Notes: generated by a model from the sequence alone, not told the origin. A stretch of 64,000 nt of DNA from CAYWIT01 sp964458415 (GCA_964458415.1 CAYWIT010000001.1:1-64000); one strand, 5' to 3'. Shown: positions 17,384 through 25,981, counted from the stretch's first letter. Numbers and translations are program-made.

Positions 17384-18655
17384 ATGTATATTCTGAAGTC
17401 GCGGCGCTTTTTGCCTTTGTTCGTGACCCAGTTTCTGGGCGCCTTTAACGATAACCTGTTTAAAAATGCGCTGGTGATGCTGGTGGTTTTTCGCTATGCG
17501 GCGCACTCCCCGATTGATCCGCAAATCCTCGTCACGCTGGCCGCCGGAATTTTTATTTTTCCGTTTTTGCTGTTCTCGGCGACGGCGGGGCAGCTGGCGG
17601 ATAAAATGGATCGGGCGCTGCTGGCGCGCTATGTCAAGCTGGCGGAGATCGGCTTCATGGTTCTGGCTGCGCTGGGCTTTCTATTGCCGAATATCTGGCT
17701 GCTGCTGACCGTTCTTTTCTGCATGGGGACGCATTCCGCTTTTTTCGGGCCGGTAAAATACGCCATCCTGCCGCAGCATCTGGCTGCTGACGAAATTCTT
17801 TCCGGCAACGGCTGGGTGGAGGCGGGAACTTTTCTGGCTATTCTGCTGGGCACGATTTTTGGCGGGCTTCTGGTCATGCATCCGGAAGGTCCGGTACTGA
17901 TTGCGGGTGCGACGGTTCTGGTCGCGGTCGCCGGATATGTTTCCAGCCGGTCCATTCCTGCTGCTCCCGGCCCTTCGCCGGAGCTGGCCGTCAATCCCAA
18001 TGTCTTTCGGGAAACGCTGCACACGCTTGGCCAGATACGCGCAGAGCCGGAGGTCTGCCGCGTGATGGTGGCGATTTCCTGGTTCTGGTTTGTCGGTGCG
18101 GTCTATCTGGCGCAGTTTCCGGCTTTTGGAAAGGTTTTTCTTTCCGGCGATGAAAGCGTCGTAACCTTGATGCTGACGTTGTTTTCCATCGGCATCGGCG
18201 CCGGATCGCTGCTGTGTAACCGTTTGCTGAAGGGGCGCGTGGCGGCAACCTATGTTCCGGCGGCAGCTCTGGCCATGGCGGCCTTCGGAATAGATCTTTA
18301 TTTCGCGACACGCGGCGGATCAGGACTGCCGGCAAGTGCCGTGCAAACGGCTTTTGATTTCATGGCGACGGGGGCGGGATGGCGTGTCATGTTCGACCTG
18401 TTCATGATCGCGCTGGCTGGCGGCGTTTTCGTCGTGCCGCTTTACGCCATGGTGCAAAAGCATGCCGACCCGCAATATCTGGCGCGGCGGATAGCCGGGC
18501 TGAATGTCATGAATGCGCTTTTTATGGTGGCGTCATCACTGGTGACGGTATTCCTTTTTGCGCTGTCGCTGCGGATCCCCGAGGTTTTCCTGATCGTTGC
18601 CGTGCTGAATATTCTGGCCGCAGTCTATACCCGGCCATTGCGGCGGATTCTTTAA
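17384..18655 (+). CDS. MFS transporter, LplT-like (lysophospholipid carrier)
   Basis: A 423-residue major facilitator protein with about twelve membrane segments. The opening (V-T-Q-F-L-G-A-F-N-D-N-L-F-K-N-A-L) and the G-P-V-K-Y-A-I-L-P-Q-H and N-G-W-V-E-A-G-T-F motifs in the first half are characteristic of the LplT branch, which flips lysophospholipids inward and is often fused or linked to an acyltransferase. No acyltransferase is present nearby, so substrate assignment is by family only. The start lies 40 bp after pepA, with GGAGGGAGA upstream of the ATG. Its stop overlaps that of the convergent small gene by 4 bp. Confidence 0.8.
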   Translation: MYILKSRRFLPLFVTQFLGAFNDNLFKNALVMLVVFRYAAHSPIDPQILVTLAAGIFIFPFLLFSATAGQLADKMDRALLARYVKLAEIGFMVLAALGFLLPNIWLLLTVLFCMGTHSAFFGPVKYAILPQHLAADEILSGNGWVEAGTFLAILLGTIFGGLLVMHPEGPVLIAGATVLVAVAGYVSSRSIPAAPGPSPELAVNPNVFRETLHTLGQIRAEPEVCRVMVAISWFWFVGAVYLAQFPAFGKVFLSGDESVVTLMLTLFSIGIGAGSLLCNRLLKGRVAATYVPAAALAMAAFGIDLYFATRGGSGLPASAVQTAFDFMATGAGWRVMFDLFMIALAGGVFVVPLYAMVQKHADPQYLARRIAGLNVMNALFMVASSLVTVFLFALSLRIPEVFLIVAVLNILAAVYTRPLRRIL

Positions 18656-19002
18656 AGATCAAATTTTTCCGGGAGGACATTGTTGCCGAAAGCGTCACGA
18701 AATCTGGAGTGGGCGGCGCTGGTTTCCGGCGTCAGGTGCAGGGGGGCGGTTTCGTCAAGATAGTTTATATTTGCGATGCTGCCGTCAAGCGGAACGATTT
18801 CATTTTTTATTTTGACGTACCAGAGGGGCTTGGGAAATGACGGTGCGCGCAAGAGGCGCAGGAGTTTTCCATCGGGGTAGAAAGGCAGGGGCATCTCGTC
18901 AATGATCGTCGTCTCCGGCAAAAAGCGGTAGATCGGCTCCAGCTTGTTCAGCAGCGGAAGATATTCCGCCTTCGTCAGCAGAGATGCTTGTTTCCAGCGC
19001 AT
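18652..19002 (-). CDS. Hypothetical protein (116 aa)
   Basis: Not recognised. A compact soluble protein rich in Pro, Leu and aromatic residues, without signal peptide or membrane segment. Its codon use resembles the neighbours and both gene ends fit tightly (4-bp stop overlap with the MFS gene, 67 bp to the divergent holC start), supporting it as real. The ribosome site is a weak A/G-rich stretch. Confidence 0.55.
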   Translation of the reverse strand: MRWKQASLLTKAEYLPLLNKLEPIYRFLPETTIIDEMPLPFYPDGKLLRLLRAPSFPKPLWYVKIKNEIVPLDGSIANINYLDETAPLHLTPETSAAHSRFRDAFGNNVLPEKFDL

Positions 19003-19069
19003 GGTATTTTTTTCTTTCTTTTGCTATTATCCCCTGACAATACTCTTTTCGCGGAAAAAAGGCAAAGGC

Positions 19070-19522
19070 ATGACCGAAGTTCGTTTCTATCATTTGCAGA
19101 CAAAGCGGCTGGAACAGGCTTTGCCTGAAATTATGGCCAAGGCGCTGGAGCGGCAGTATCGTGTCGTGATCAAAACAACAGGTCCGCAACGTGCGGCCCA
19201 GCTGGAGGAGGCACTCTGGACATATGATGCGGGAAGTTTTTTGCCGCACGGCCATGTCCGTGATGGATTCGAATCGCAGCAGCCGATCTGGATCACGGAC
19301 GCGGATGAAAACCCGAATGCGGCGACGATGCTTGTTTTAACCGACGGGCTGGCTTCTCCGCTGATGGCGGATTTTCCGCTCTGCTGCGAGATATTTGACG
19401 GCAACGATGCCGCGGCTCTCGCTGCGGCACGGGCGCACTGGAAAGATTACAAGGCGAAGGGCTATGACCTGTCGTATTTCCAGCAGGATGAAAATGGCAA
19501 GTGGCAGAAAAAAGAAAGCTGA
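19070..19522 (+). CDS. holC: DNA polymerase III subunit chi
   Basis: A 150-residue cytosolic replication protein that links the polymerase III clamp loader to single-strand binding protein. The N-terminus T-E-V-R-F-Y-H-L and the segments R-A-A-Q-L-E-E-A-L-W-T, F-L-P-H-G-H, Q-P-I-W-I-T and V-L-T-D-G match HolC. Ends in the usual W-K-D-Y-K-A-K-G-Y-D-L-S-Y-F-Q-Q. The frame is open upstream, but the ATG at 19070 gives the family-standard start, preceded by AAAGG. SSB, its partner, is also in this window at 32.2 kb. Confidence 0.9.
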   Translation: MTEVRFYHLQTKRLEQALPEIMAKALERQYRVVIKTTGPQRAAQLEEALWTYDAGSFLPHGHVRDGFESQQPIWITDADENPNAATMLVLTDGLASPLMADFPLCCEIFDGNDAAALAAARAHWKDYKAKGYDLSYFQQDENGKWQKKES

Positions 19523-19530
19523 CGATTCTC

Positions 19531-19881
19531 TTACAGGCAGGGGAAGGCGCGGGCGAGAGAAGCCGCAACGGCGACATTTGCATCACCCTGCAGTTCGTTT
19601 GGAAAATTTTTAGCGAAGAGGACAAAGGTGTCCACCGCCTGCTGGCTTTTGACAGCGGCGTGGTTGCAGGCCCGAAATCCGCCGATGGTGTCTGTCAGAA
19701 GGGTGTTGGCGATGGCACTGACATATCCCGCGCAAAAGCCGTAATCGGTGTCATAGGTGCTGGCGCACATCCGGGCCAGATCCGCTCCCGAAAAGTCGGA
19801 GAGCTGGCGTGAAGCTGCCTGACTGCCGGTTGTCATGAGGAAAGAAAGAAAAAGGGCAGACAGAAGAAGAGCGAAGCGCAT
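19531..19881 (-). CDS. Rap1a/Tai-like periplasmic protein
   Basis: A 116-residue exported protein. The signal peptide M-R-F-A-L-L-L-S-A-L-F-L-S-F-L ends about residue 23. The mature part carries four cysteines in a Rap1a/Tai pattern: M-C-A near 41, G-F-C-A-G-Y-V near 52, R-A-C near 73 and a terminal F-P-C. Rap1a and Tai proteins are known as immunity proteins against peptidoglycan amidase effectors. Here it follows an M23 endopeptidase by 13 bp on the same strand, which suggests a partner role at the cell wall; no amidase or type VI gene is near. The start at 19881 is chosen for the signal peptide. Confidence 0.7.
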   Translation of the reverse strand: MRFALLLSALFLSFLMTTGSQAASRQLSDFSGADLARMCASTYDTDYGFCAGYVSAIANTLLTDTIGGFRACNHAAVKSQQAVDTFVLFAKNFPNELQGDANVAVAASLARAFPCL

Positions 19882-19894
19882 GATTCTTATCCCA

Positions 19895-21460
19895 TCAGTT
19901 GCGGGCGATGTTTGCCGCCGCAGGGGCGTCCGCGCGCGCAACGGCGGTCTCCGCCGATTTTTCCAGCAAGGCCGCAAACTGTTGCTTGTCCTTTTTCATG
20001 AATCTTTGGAACTCTTCCAGTTCCTTGCCTTTCAGGGCTTTCCCGGTCGCCATTTTCAGGGAGGACGGGTTCACCTGCTTGCCGCTGTTCATGACCTCGT
20101 AATGCAGATGCGGGCCTGTCGAACGTCCTGTGGTGCCGACGTAGCCGATAACCTGCCCCTGCTTGACGCGGCTCCCCGCGCGCAGGCCGGATTTGAAACC
20201 GTTGAGATGGGCATAGGCAGTTTTGAGGTCGCCACGGTGGCGGATCCGGACATAGTTGCCGAAAGAGCTGAAGGGGCCCATTTTTTCGATGACGCCATCA
20301 CCGGCAGCATAAATAGGCGTTCCACGTGGCGCTGCGAAGTCAACGCCCTTGTGCATTTTTGAATAGCCGAGCACGGGATGGCGGCGCATGCCGAAGCCGG
20401 AGGAGAGCCTTGCGCCGTCAATCGGCGTCTTCATCAGGACTTTTTTCGCCGACTGCCCTTTTTCGTCATAGTAATCGACATCGCCTGATTTGTCTTCATA
20501 GCGGTAAAAGGGCATGATGCGATCACCCAGAGCCATCTGCGCATAGAGGATATTGCCGCGACCTGGAATGTTTTTACCATCTTCCGTCACGTATTCCTCA
20601 TACATCACTTCGAATCCGTCGCCGGACTGGATATCGCGCTGAAAGTCGACGTTCATTGAATACATTTTGATCATGTCAAGAATGACGTTATCCGGCACGC
20701 CTTGTGCTTTGGCGGAAACGTAAAGGGAGCTGTCGATTTTCCCGCTAAAGCCGCGCATGTTGCGGTGGACCTGCTTTTCCTGCTGATCAACGCTGTAGCG
20801 GCCATCCTCATCGCGGTTGACGATGACGGTGTTAACGAGGTCTTTTTCAAGGCTGATCCCGCTAAAGCGGCGGTCTGTCAGCGTAGGGTCTTTATGAAAG
20901 AAAACCGTAATCTCATGACCGGGGTTCAGTCCGCGCGGATCATAGACTTTGCTAAGGGCGGCAATGGCCTGATGCGCCTCTTCACGGGGGACATTATTTT
21001 CAACCAGCAGGCCCATGAGCGTATCGCCCTTGCCGACCTCCACTTTTTTCTGGGAAACCAGCAGGTTTTCGCCTGTTTCAAGCAGGGCGTTGATGCCGGA
21101 CTGCAGGGCGGCTACTTTTTGTGCCAGCGCCTGACCATTGGCGGCAGCCAGCGTTGCCGGAGGTTTGGGGGCGGATTGTTCCTCGCGGGCAAAGGAGGAT
21201 ACGGAGTAATCCGCAGGCGCCGGCGCGGCAGAAAAGGCTTCTTTCAGGCTGCTGTTCACCGCAGGCTCCGTCAGCGCTAATGCGTTGGGGGTATTGATGG
21301 CAGCGACATTATCAGGCAGGCTTACAACAGATTCCTCGGAATTAAAAAACGTCAGCGCTGTATAGACGCTTGCGATCAGCAAGGCGGGAAGAACGGCCTG
21401 ACGTATGCGGCCGCGACGCTTGTGAAAAATGCGGGAGCGAGGAGAGTAGAATTGTTTCAC
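19895..21460 (-). CDS. M23 family metallopeptidase (MepM-like)
   Basis: A 521-residue peptidoglycan endopeptidase. A basic N-terminus is followed by one membrane anchor (~21-38), a Ser/Ala-rich linker and coiled stretch to ~130, an OapA/LysM-like domain (V-G-K-G-D-T-L-M-G-L-L, ~165-215), then the M23 domain at ~350-470. Zinc-site motifs H-K-G-V-D-F and H-L-H-Y-E-V are intact, so it should be active on crosslinks. Overall organisation equals MepM/YebA. It starts the transcript that also carries the Rap1a-like gene. A CtrA-like box lies 75 bp upstream of its start codon. Confidence 0.9.
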   Translation of the reverse strand: MKQFYSPRSRIFHKRRGRIRQAVLPALLIASVYTALTFFNSEESVVSLPDNVAAINTPNALALTEPAVNSSLKEAFSAAPAPADYSVSSFAREEQSAPKPPATLAAANGQALAQKVAALQSGINALLETGENLLVSQKKVEVGKGDTLMGLLVENNVPREEAHQAIAALSKVYDPRGLNPGHEITVFFHKDPTLTDRRFSGISLEKDLVNTVIVNRDEDGRYSVDQQEKQVHRNMRGFSGKIDSSLYVSAKAQGVPDNVILDMIKMYSMNVDFQRDIQSGDGFEVMYEEYVTEDGKNIPGRGNILYAQMALGDRIMPFYRYEDKSGDVDYYDEKGQSAKKVLMKTPIDGARLSSGFGMRRHPVLGYSKMHKGVDFAAPRGTPIYAAGDGVIEKMGPFSSFGNYVRIRHRGDLKTAYAHLNGFKSGLRAGSRVKQGQVIGYVGTTGRSTGPHLHYEVMNSGKQVNPSSLKMATGKALKGKELEEFQRFMKKDKQQFAALLEKSAETAVARADAPAAANIARN

Positions 21461-21534
21461 GTCCTAAACCTTGCAGTGTTATTGCGAATACCCCTGAGTG
21501 AATACGAGATCGTCGGATATTGCAAGTTTTGATG

Positions 21535-21550
21535 TTAACGTCTCGTTAAC
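21535..21550. promoter_or_regulatory. CtrA-like box between M23 peptidase and fabI
   Basis: TTAA-CGTCTCG-TTAAC, a perfect TTAA-N7-TTAAC match to the CtrA consensus, which is also the inverted repeat GTTAACG-N3-CGTTAAC. It lies 75 bp upstream of the M23 peptidase start on the minus strand and 170 bp upstream of fabI on the plus strand; the peptidase is the closer candidate target. Confidence 0.6.
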
Positions 21551-21719
21551 AATGTACTCCATAATATACTTTGATTTTAGGCAGTTCCAGAAAAAATCAC
21601 CAATCAAATTTCATAATGTTTTAATTAAGTTGTAAAGACATAATGCGACGGCTTGTGAAAACAATTCCGGACCTATATATATGGAGGCCTGAAAAGCAAA
21701 CCAGAATGGATTACGCAAG

Positions 21720-22586
21720 ATGAGCAACAGGCCGGAGCCGAACGAGGGGACGATGACACAAGAAGGCACACTGATGAAGGGCAAGCGCGGATTGATTATG
21801 GGCGTGGCCAATGATCGCTCGATTGCCTGGGGCATTGCCGAGATGGCGCATCGGCAGGGTGCGGAACTGGCCTTTACCTTTCAGGGCGAGGCGCTGGAAA
21901 AGCGTGTGCGGCCTTTGGCGGAGTCCGTGCAGTCTAAAATCGTGCTGCCCTGTGACGTGACCGATGCAGCCAGTATCGATGCGACGTTTTCCGCAGTGGA
22001 AAAGGAATGGGGCGGGCTCGATTTCGTTGTGCATGCCATCGCCTATTCCGACAAGAACGAATTGGACGGTCTCTATCTCGACACCACACGTGACAATTTC
22101 CTCAAGACCATGGATATCTCGGTCTATTCCTTTACCGCCGTGGCGCAACGCGCCGTTCCCTTGATGAAAAACGGCGGCAGTCTGGTGACGATGACCTATT
22201 ACGGCGCCGAGCGCGTGATGCCGCATTACAACGTCATGGGCGTGGCCAAGGCCGCGCTGGAGGCTTCGGTGCGCTATCTGGCCAGCGATGTGGGCAAGGA
22301 TAATATCCGTGTCAACGCGATCAGCGCCGGACCGATCAAGACGCTGGCCGCGAGCGGCATCGGCGATTTCCGCTATATCCTGAAATGGAACGAACTGAAT
22401 TCCCCCCTGCGGCGCAACGTGACGATTCGTGATGTCGGCGGGGCGGGGCTGTTCTTGCTGAGCGATCTGGGGGCTGGCGTAACGGGCGAGGTGCTCTACG
22501 TCGATTCCGGCTACAACACCATCGGCATGGTCGCGGTCGATTCCGCCAAACAGACGGCAGAGCTGTTACAGGGAATTTCGGGCTGA
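21720..22586 (+). CDS. fabI: Enoyl-[acyl-carrier-protein] reductase (NADH)
   Basis: Catalyses the last reduction of each fatty-acid elongation round. A 288-residue short-chain dehydrogenase of the FabI type: G-V-A-N-D-R-S-I-A-W-G-I-A for the cofactor loop near the N-terminus, A-Y-S-D-K-N-E-L, M-T-Y-Y-G-A-E-R and Y-N-V-M-G-V-A-K-A for the active-site Tyr and Lys, and the A-G-P-I-K-T-L-A substrate loop. Starts at 21720, 21753 or 21774 are all in frame; 21753 has GAGGGG close by and gives a more usual length, while 21720 is the first ATG. Overlaps aroC by 1 bp (TGATG), an arrangement seen in other alphaproteobacteria. Confidence 0.95.
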   Translation: MSNRPEPNEGTMTQEGTLMKGKRGLIMGVANDRSIAWGIAEMAHRQGAELAFTFQGEALEKRVRPLAESVQSKIVLPCDVTDAASIDATFSAVEKEWGGLDFVVHAIAYSDKNELDGLYLDTTRDNFLKTMDISVYSFTAVAQRAVPLMKNGGSLVTMTYYGAERVMPHYNVMGVAKAALEASVRYLASDVGKDNIRVNAISAGPIKTLAASGIGDFRYILKWNELNSPLRRNVTIRDVGGAGLFLLSDLGAGVTGEVLYVDSGYNTIGMVAVDSAKQTAELLQGISG

Positions 22587-23668
22587 TGTCCGCCAATACC
22601 TTCGGGACGCTTTTTAAATACACCAGCTGGGGTGAAAGCCATGGTCCGGCCATTGGCTGCGTGGTGGATGGCGTGCCGCCAAGGCTGGATCTTGATGACA
22701 CCTATATCCAGAAATTTCTGGATCAGCGCAAACCCGGACAGAATCGCTTCGCCACGCAGCGGCAGGAATCCGATCAGGTCAAAATTCTCTCGGGCGTATT
22801 CGCGGGAAAGACGACGGGGGCGCCGATCAGTCTGATGATCGAAAATACGGATTCGCGGTCAAAGGATTATGAAGAGATCAAGGACAAGTACCGTCCCGGC
22901 CATGCCGATTTCACCTATGACGCCAAATACGGGATTCGTGATTACCGCGGTGGCGGCCGGTCGTCGGCGCGGGAAACGGCCTGTCGCGTGGCGGCGGGGG
23001 CGGTAGCGCGCAAGGTTCTTGAAACACAGATCGATAGCGGTGTGGAAATCCGTGCCGCCGTTGTCCAGATCGGTCCGCATAAGATCAACCGTGATAACTG
23101 GGATTGGGCAGCGGTCGGACAGAATGCGTTTTTTACGCCGGATGCCGCGATTGTTTCTCTTTGGGAAAGCTTTCTCGATGAAACGCGCAAGCGGGGCTCA
23201 AGCGCAGGCGCGATTGTCGAGGTCGTGGCAGCAGGAATTCCGGCTGGTCTGGGCGCGCCGGTGGCGGATAAACTGGATGCCGCGATTGCCGCGGCGCTGA
23301 TGGGAATCAATGCGGTGAAGGGCGTTGAAATCGGCAGCGGATTTGCGGCAGCGGAATTGTCGGGAGAGACCAATGCCGACCAGATTCGTATGCAGGGGGG
23401 CAAGCCGCATTTCCTTTCCAACCATGCAGGCGGGATTCTGGGCGGGATTTCAACCGGGCAGGAGATTGTTGCGCGGCTGGCCTTCAAACCGACCAGTTCG
23501 ATTTTGCAGCCGTTGCAGACCATTACCCGTGACGGCATCGAGACGGAGATAATCACCAAGGGACGGCATGATCCCTGTGTCGGGATTCGCGGCGCACCGG
23601 TGGCCGCGGCGATGCTGGCGCTTGTGCTGGCCGATCACTGGCTGCGGCATAAGGCGCAGTGCCTTTAA
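22586..23668 (+). CDS. aroC: Chorismate synthase
   Basis: A 360-residue FMN-dependent enzyme that makes chorismate from EPSP, the last shikimate-pathway step. The three family signatures are visible: G-E-S-H-G-x-A-I-G-C-V-V-D-G near the start, the Y-R-G-G-G-R-S-S-A-R-E-T motif near residue 125, and R-H-D-P-C-V-G-I-R near residue 328. Starts inside the fabI stop codon, so translation is probably coupled. Followed at once by a strong hairpin terminator. Confidence 0.97.
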   Translation: MSANTFGTLFKYTSWGESHGPAIGCVVDGVPPRLDLDDTYIQKFLDQRKPGQNRFATQRQESDQVKILSGVFAGKTTGAPISLMIENTDSRSKDYEEIKDKYRPGHADFTYDAKYGIRDYRGGGRSSARETACRVAAGAVARKVLETQIDSGVEIRAAVVQIGPHKINRDNWDWAAVGQNAFFTPDAAIVSLWESFLDETRKRGSSAGAIVEVVAAGIPAGLGAPVADKLDAAIAAALMGINAVKGVEIGSGFAAAELSGETNADQIRMQGGKPHFLSNHAGGILGGISTGQEIVARLAFKPTSSILQPLQTITRDGIETEIITKGRHDPCVGIRGAPVAAAMLALVLADHWLRHKAQCL

Positions 23669-23708
23669 AAAGATATCTTTCAAGATCAGAATCTTGGGAA
23701 TCTTTTTT
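23667..23708 (+). terminator. aroC terminator
   Basis: CAAGAT-CAGA-ATCTTG forms a perfect inner hairpin, and the flanking AAAAAGAT and ATCTTTTTT are also complementary, giving an extended stem with a T-run on the plus strand. The left arm overlaps the aroC stop codon. Confidence 0.75.
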
Positions 23709-23968
23709 AAACTAAGCCCGAATCGGAATACGTGAAAAGCCGGGTTCCGCCGGAAAGGTGAATGTTTTCAACGTGCAGAAGGCCGGCAGCTTGCCGGAAT
23801 CACATTTTCAATCCCTTGAAAGTAAAAGACTTTTTCGTTTTTTTAAAGCGGGTGTAAAAAAGACTCGACTCTTATCCACAGCTCACGGAAACTCTGACTC
23901 AAGGAAAAGCACCGTTACCAATTTTTTGGCTCCGGTGCCTCCCTTAATACTTCGCTTCGAAATGACTG
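23709..23968 (+). other. Structured gene-free region, possible small RNA
   Basis: No convincing gene lies between aroC and sppA. The stretch holds a perfect nested hairpin at 23909-23938 (GCACCG, then CCAA, T-loop, TTGG, then CGGTGC), a perfect DnaA box, several GANTC sites and AT-rich tracts, and then reaches its own rho-independent terminator at 23969-24006. A terminator here, well past the aroC terminator, implies transcription that begins in between, so a plus-strand small RNA of perhaps 100-200 nt is possible. No clear -35/-10 pair is visible and no known RNA family was recognised. Confidence 0.35.
23872..23880 (+). promoter_or_regulatory. Perfect DnaA box
   Basis: TTATCCACA, the exact DnaA consensus 9-mer, directly preceded by two abutting GACTC sites (23862-23871). 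It is the only perfect DnaA box seen in this intergenic region. Confidence 0.45.
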
Positions 23969-24006
23969 GCCCTGTGTGTCTTGAGACATGCGGGGCTCTT
24001 TTTTTT
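23969..24006 (+). terminator. Rho-independent terminator
   Basis: A 12-bp stem with GU wobbles (GCCCTGTGTGTC pairing with GACATGCGGGGC), TTGA loop, then TCTT and a run of T. It ends about 100 bp before sppA and belongs to no obvious gene. Confidence 0.7.
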
Positions 24007-24109
24007 GTGTTGATGCGTCGGAATATAGCTGCATTTTTTTTATCGTTCAATGAAGAATGTTAGGATAGTCTTAAAAAAATTTTCACGGCAGTTCCAGAAA
24101 AGGGTTGAC

Positions 24110-25981
24110 ATGACTTACATTCCACAGCGCCGTAAAGAGGATCGCCCCGCCGGCCGGTTCTTCAGATTCATGCGCCGGTTCTTTTTCTTTGTCGGCGTAT
24201 CGGTGACGATCTCGGCGTTTTTTCTGGCCTTGTCCTTGTCACAGCTGATAGAGAATGCGCAACCGCCGTTGCCGGATAATATGTTGCTGACCTATACATT
24301 TAATTCGGATGTCTCAGAGAGCGGCACCGCACCGTCACTGGATCGTTCGCTCTTGCGTCCGGCGACGACATTGCGTGAAATCGTCGCGGCGCTTTATGCG
24401 GCAGCAAAGGATGACCGGGTCAAGGGCTTTGTGGCCAGGCTTGAGGATGCGGATTTTTCTCTGGCGCAGGTGCAGGAGCTGCGCGCTGCTGTCGCGGCTT
24501 TTAGAATGTCGGGAAAACCGGCGGCCATTTATAGTGACAGTTTCGGCGGACTTGCGTCCGGCATGGGGGATTACTATCTGGCGGCGGCTTTTGGTGAAGT
24601 CTGGCTGCAACCGGTCGGCGTGGTCGCGGCCAGCGGGATTGCGATGGAAGTCCCCTTTTTTAAAGGCGCTTTTGACAAGCTGGGCATTGCGACGGATTTT
24701 GCGCATCGGGGAACTTATAAATCGGCGCCGGAAAGCCTGACGGAAGCCGGCATGACCGCGCCGCATCGTGAAATGATGGAATCTCTAGTCACGGATGTTT
24801 CTTCCCAGATGATTTCCGGCATTGCTGCTGATCGCGGTCTGGCGCCGGAAAAACTGAAAGAGCTGGTAAACGCCGCCCCTTTCAGCGACAAGGCCGCTTT
24901 GCGGGAAAAACTTGTGGACCGGCTCGGCTATTATGACGAGGCGCTGGCGGAGGCCGGAAAGAAAGCGGGTGATCAGGAGGTGGCGACAGTTTCTTTGCTG
25001 CGCTATTCCGCTGCCCTGCGCAAGTCTGACAAGACTGCTTCAAAATTCGTTTCAAAATTTGGCAGCAGGGAAAAAGACAAGGAGGGGCACAAGAGCGGGG
25101 ACAAGAAGAAAGCGCATCCGAAAATCGCGCTGATTTACGGGACGGGGGAAATCGTGCCCTATGGCGGAAAATCACCCTCCGGCTTTGGCGAAAGCGGTAT
25201 GGCGGCGGACAAGATCGTTGAGGCTTTTCAATCGGCGCAGGAGGATGGGGACGTGGCGGCTATCGTTTTCCGTGTCGATAGTCCCGGCGGCGCGCCGACA
25301 GCGGCAGAATCCATTCGGCGCGCTTTGATGCAGGCCCGCGCCAAGGGAAAGCCGGTTGTTGTTTCCATGAGCGGTACGGCGGCTTCGGGGGCTTATTGGG
25401 TCGCTGCGGCAGCGGATAAAATCATTGCGCAACCGGCAACCCTGACGGGATCCATCGGTGTTTTTGGCGGAAAATTCGTGCTGGCGGGGCTGTGGGAAAA
25501 ACTGGGCGTGAACTGGGAAGGCGTGTCTTCCGGTGACCGGGCGCGGATGTGGTCGTCGCATAAGGCCTTCACGCCGGAGGAGAAACAGAAATTCGACGCC
25601 ATGCTGGGCGATATTTACGAGGCCTTTCTGGAGCGTGTGATGGAAGGACGCAATATGACCCGCGCGCAGGTTGAAGCGGTGGCCGAGGGACGGGTCTGGA
25701 CGGGACGTCAGGCGCAGGCAAACGGGCTGGTGGACGAACTGGGCGGGCTTGATCGCGCGATAGAGGTGGCCAAAGCACAGGCGAAGCTTGAGCTGGCACA
25801 AGATATTCCGGTTGTGGATTTCCCACCGCGCAAAACGCCGCTGGAACTTTTCTTGTCTCTTGCGACGGAGGGGGCTTTGTTCCGTCCTACGTTTACGTTC
25901 AGTCTGGAGGACATAGGGACGCAACTGCCGTTTTTGCGGACGGAGGCCCTGACGTTGGCGGTCCGCCCCCTTGGTTTCTGA
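24110..25981 (+). CDS. sppA: Signal peptide peptidase SppA, 67K type
   Basis: A 623-residue inner-membrane serine protease that degrades cleaved signal peptides. One membrane anchor at ~20-45, then two tandem S49 peptidase domains. The catalytic Lys is in R-G-T-Y-K-S-A-P-E (Lys204) in the first domain and the Ser in A-A-S-G-A-Y-W (Ser426) in the second, matching the two-domain E. coli-type enzyme. Between the domains is a highly charged linker (K-D-K-E-G-H-K-S-G-D-K-K-K, ~325-338). The start at 24110 has AAGGG upstream; the frame could begin at 24050 but that adds an unsupported basic tail. Tandem with a small membrane protein gene. Confidence 0.93.
   Translation: MTYIPQRRKEDRPAGRFFRFMRRFFFFVGVSVTISAFFLALSLSQLIENAQPPLPDNMLLTYTFNSDVSESGTAPSLDRSLLRPATTLREIVAALYAAAKDDRVKGFVARLEDADFSLAQVQELRAAVAAFRMSGKPAAIYSDSFGGLASGMGDYYLAAAFGEVWLQPVGVVAASGIAMEVPFFKGAFDKLGIATDFAHRGTYKSAPESLTEAGMTAPHREMMESLVTDVSSQMISGIAADRGLAPEKLKELVNAAPFSDKAALREKLVDRLGYYDEALAEAGKKAGDQEVATVSLLRYSAALRKSDKTASKFVSKFGSREKDKEGHKSGDKKKAHPKIALIYGTGEIVPYGGKSPSGFGESGMAADKIVEAFQSAQEDGDVAAIVFRVDSPGGAPTAAESIRRALMQARAKGKPVVVSMSGTAASGAYWVAAAADKIIAQPATLTGSIGVFGGKFVLAGLWEKLGVNWEGVSSGDRARMWSSHKAFTPEEKQKFDAMLGDIYEAFLERVMEGRNMTRAQVEAVAEGRVWTGRQAQANGLVDELGGLDRAIEVAKAQAKLELAQDIPVVDFPPRKTPLELFLSLATEGALFRPTFTFSLEDIGTQLPFLRTEALTLAVRPLGF

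Noticed and set aside
15797..17524. 575-codon open frame antisense to pepA
   Set aside because: pepA on the other strand is certain; the antisense frame is Arg/His-rich shadow coding.
23758..24063. 101-codon plus-strand open frame between aroC and sppA
   Set aside because: It has no ribosome site, runs through a strong terminator hairpin, and its composition is not protein-like.
23669..24109. Chromosome origin of replication
   Set aside because: Only one perfect DnaA box, no CtrA box and no origin-typical neighbours (hemE, parAB, dnaA, gidA) are visible, so oriC itself is not claimed.
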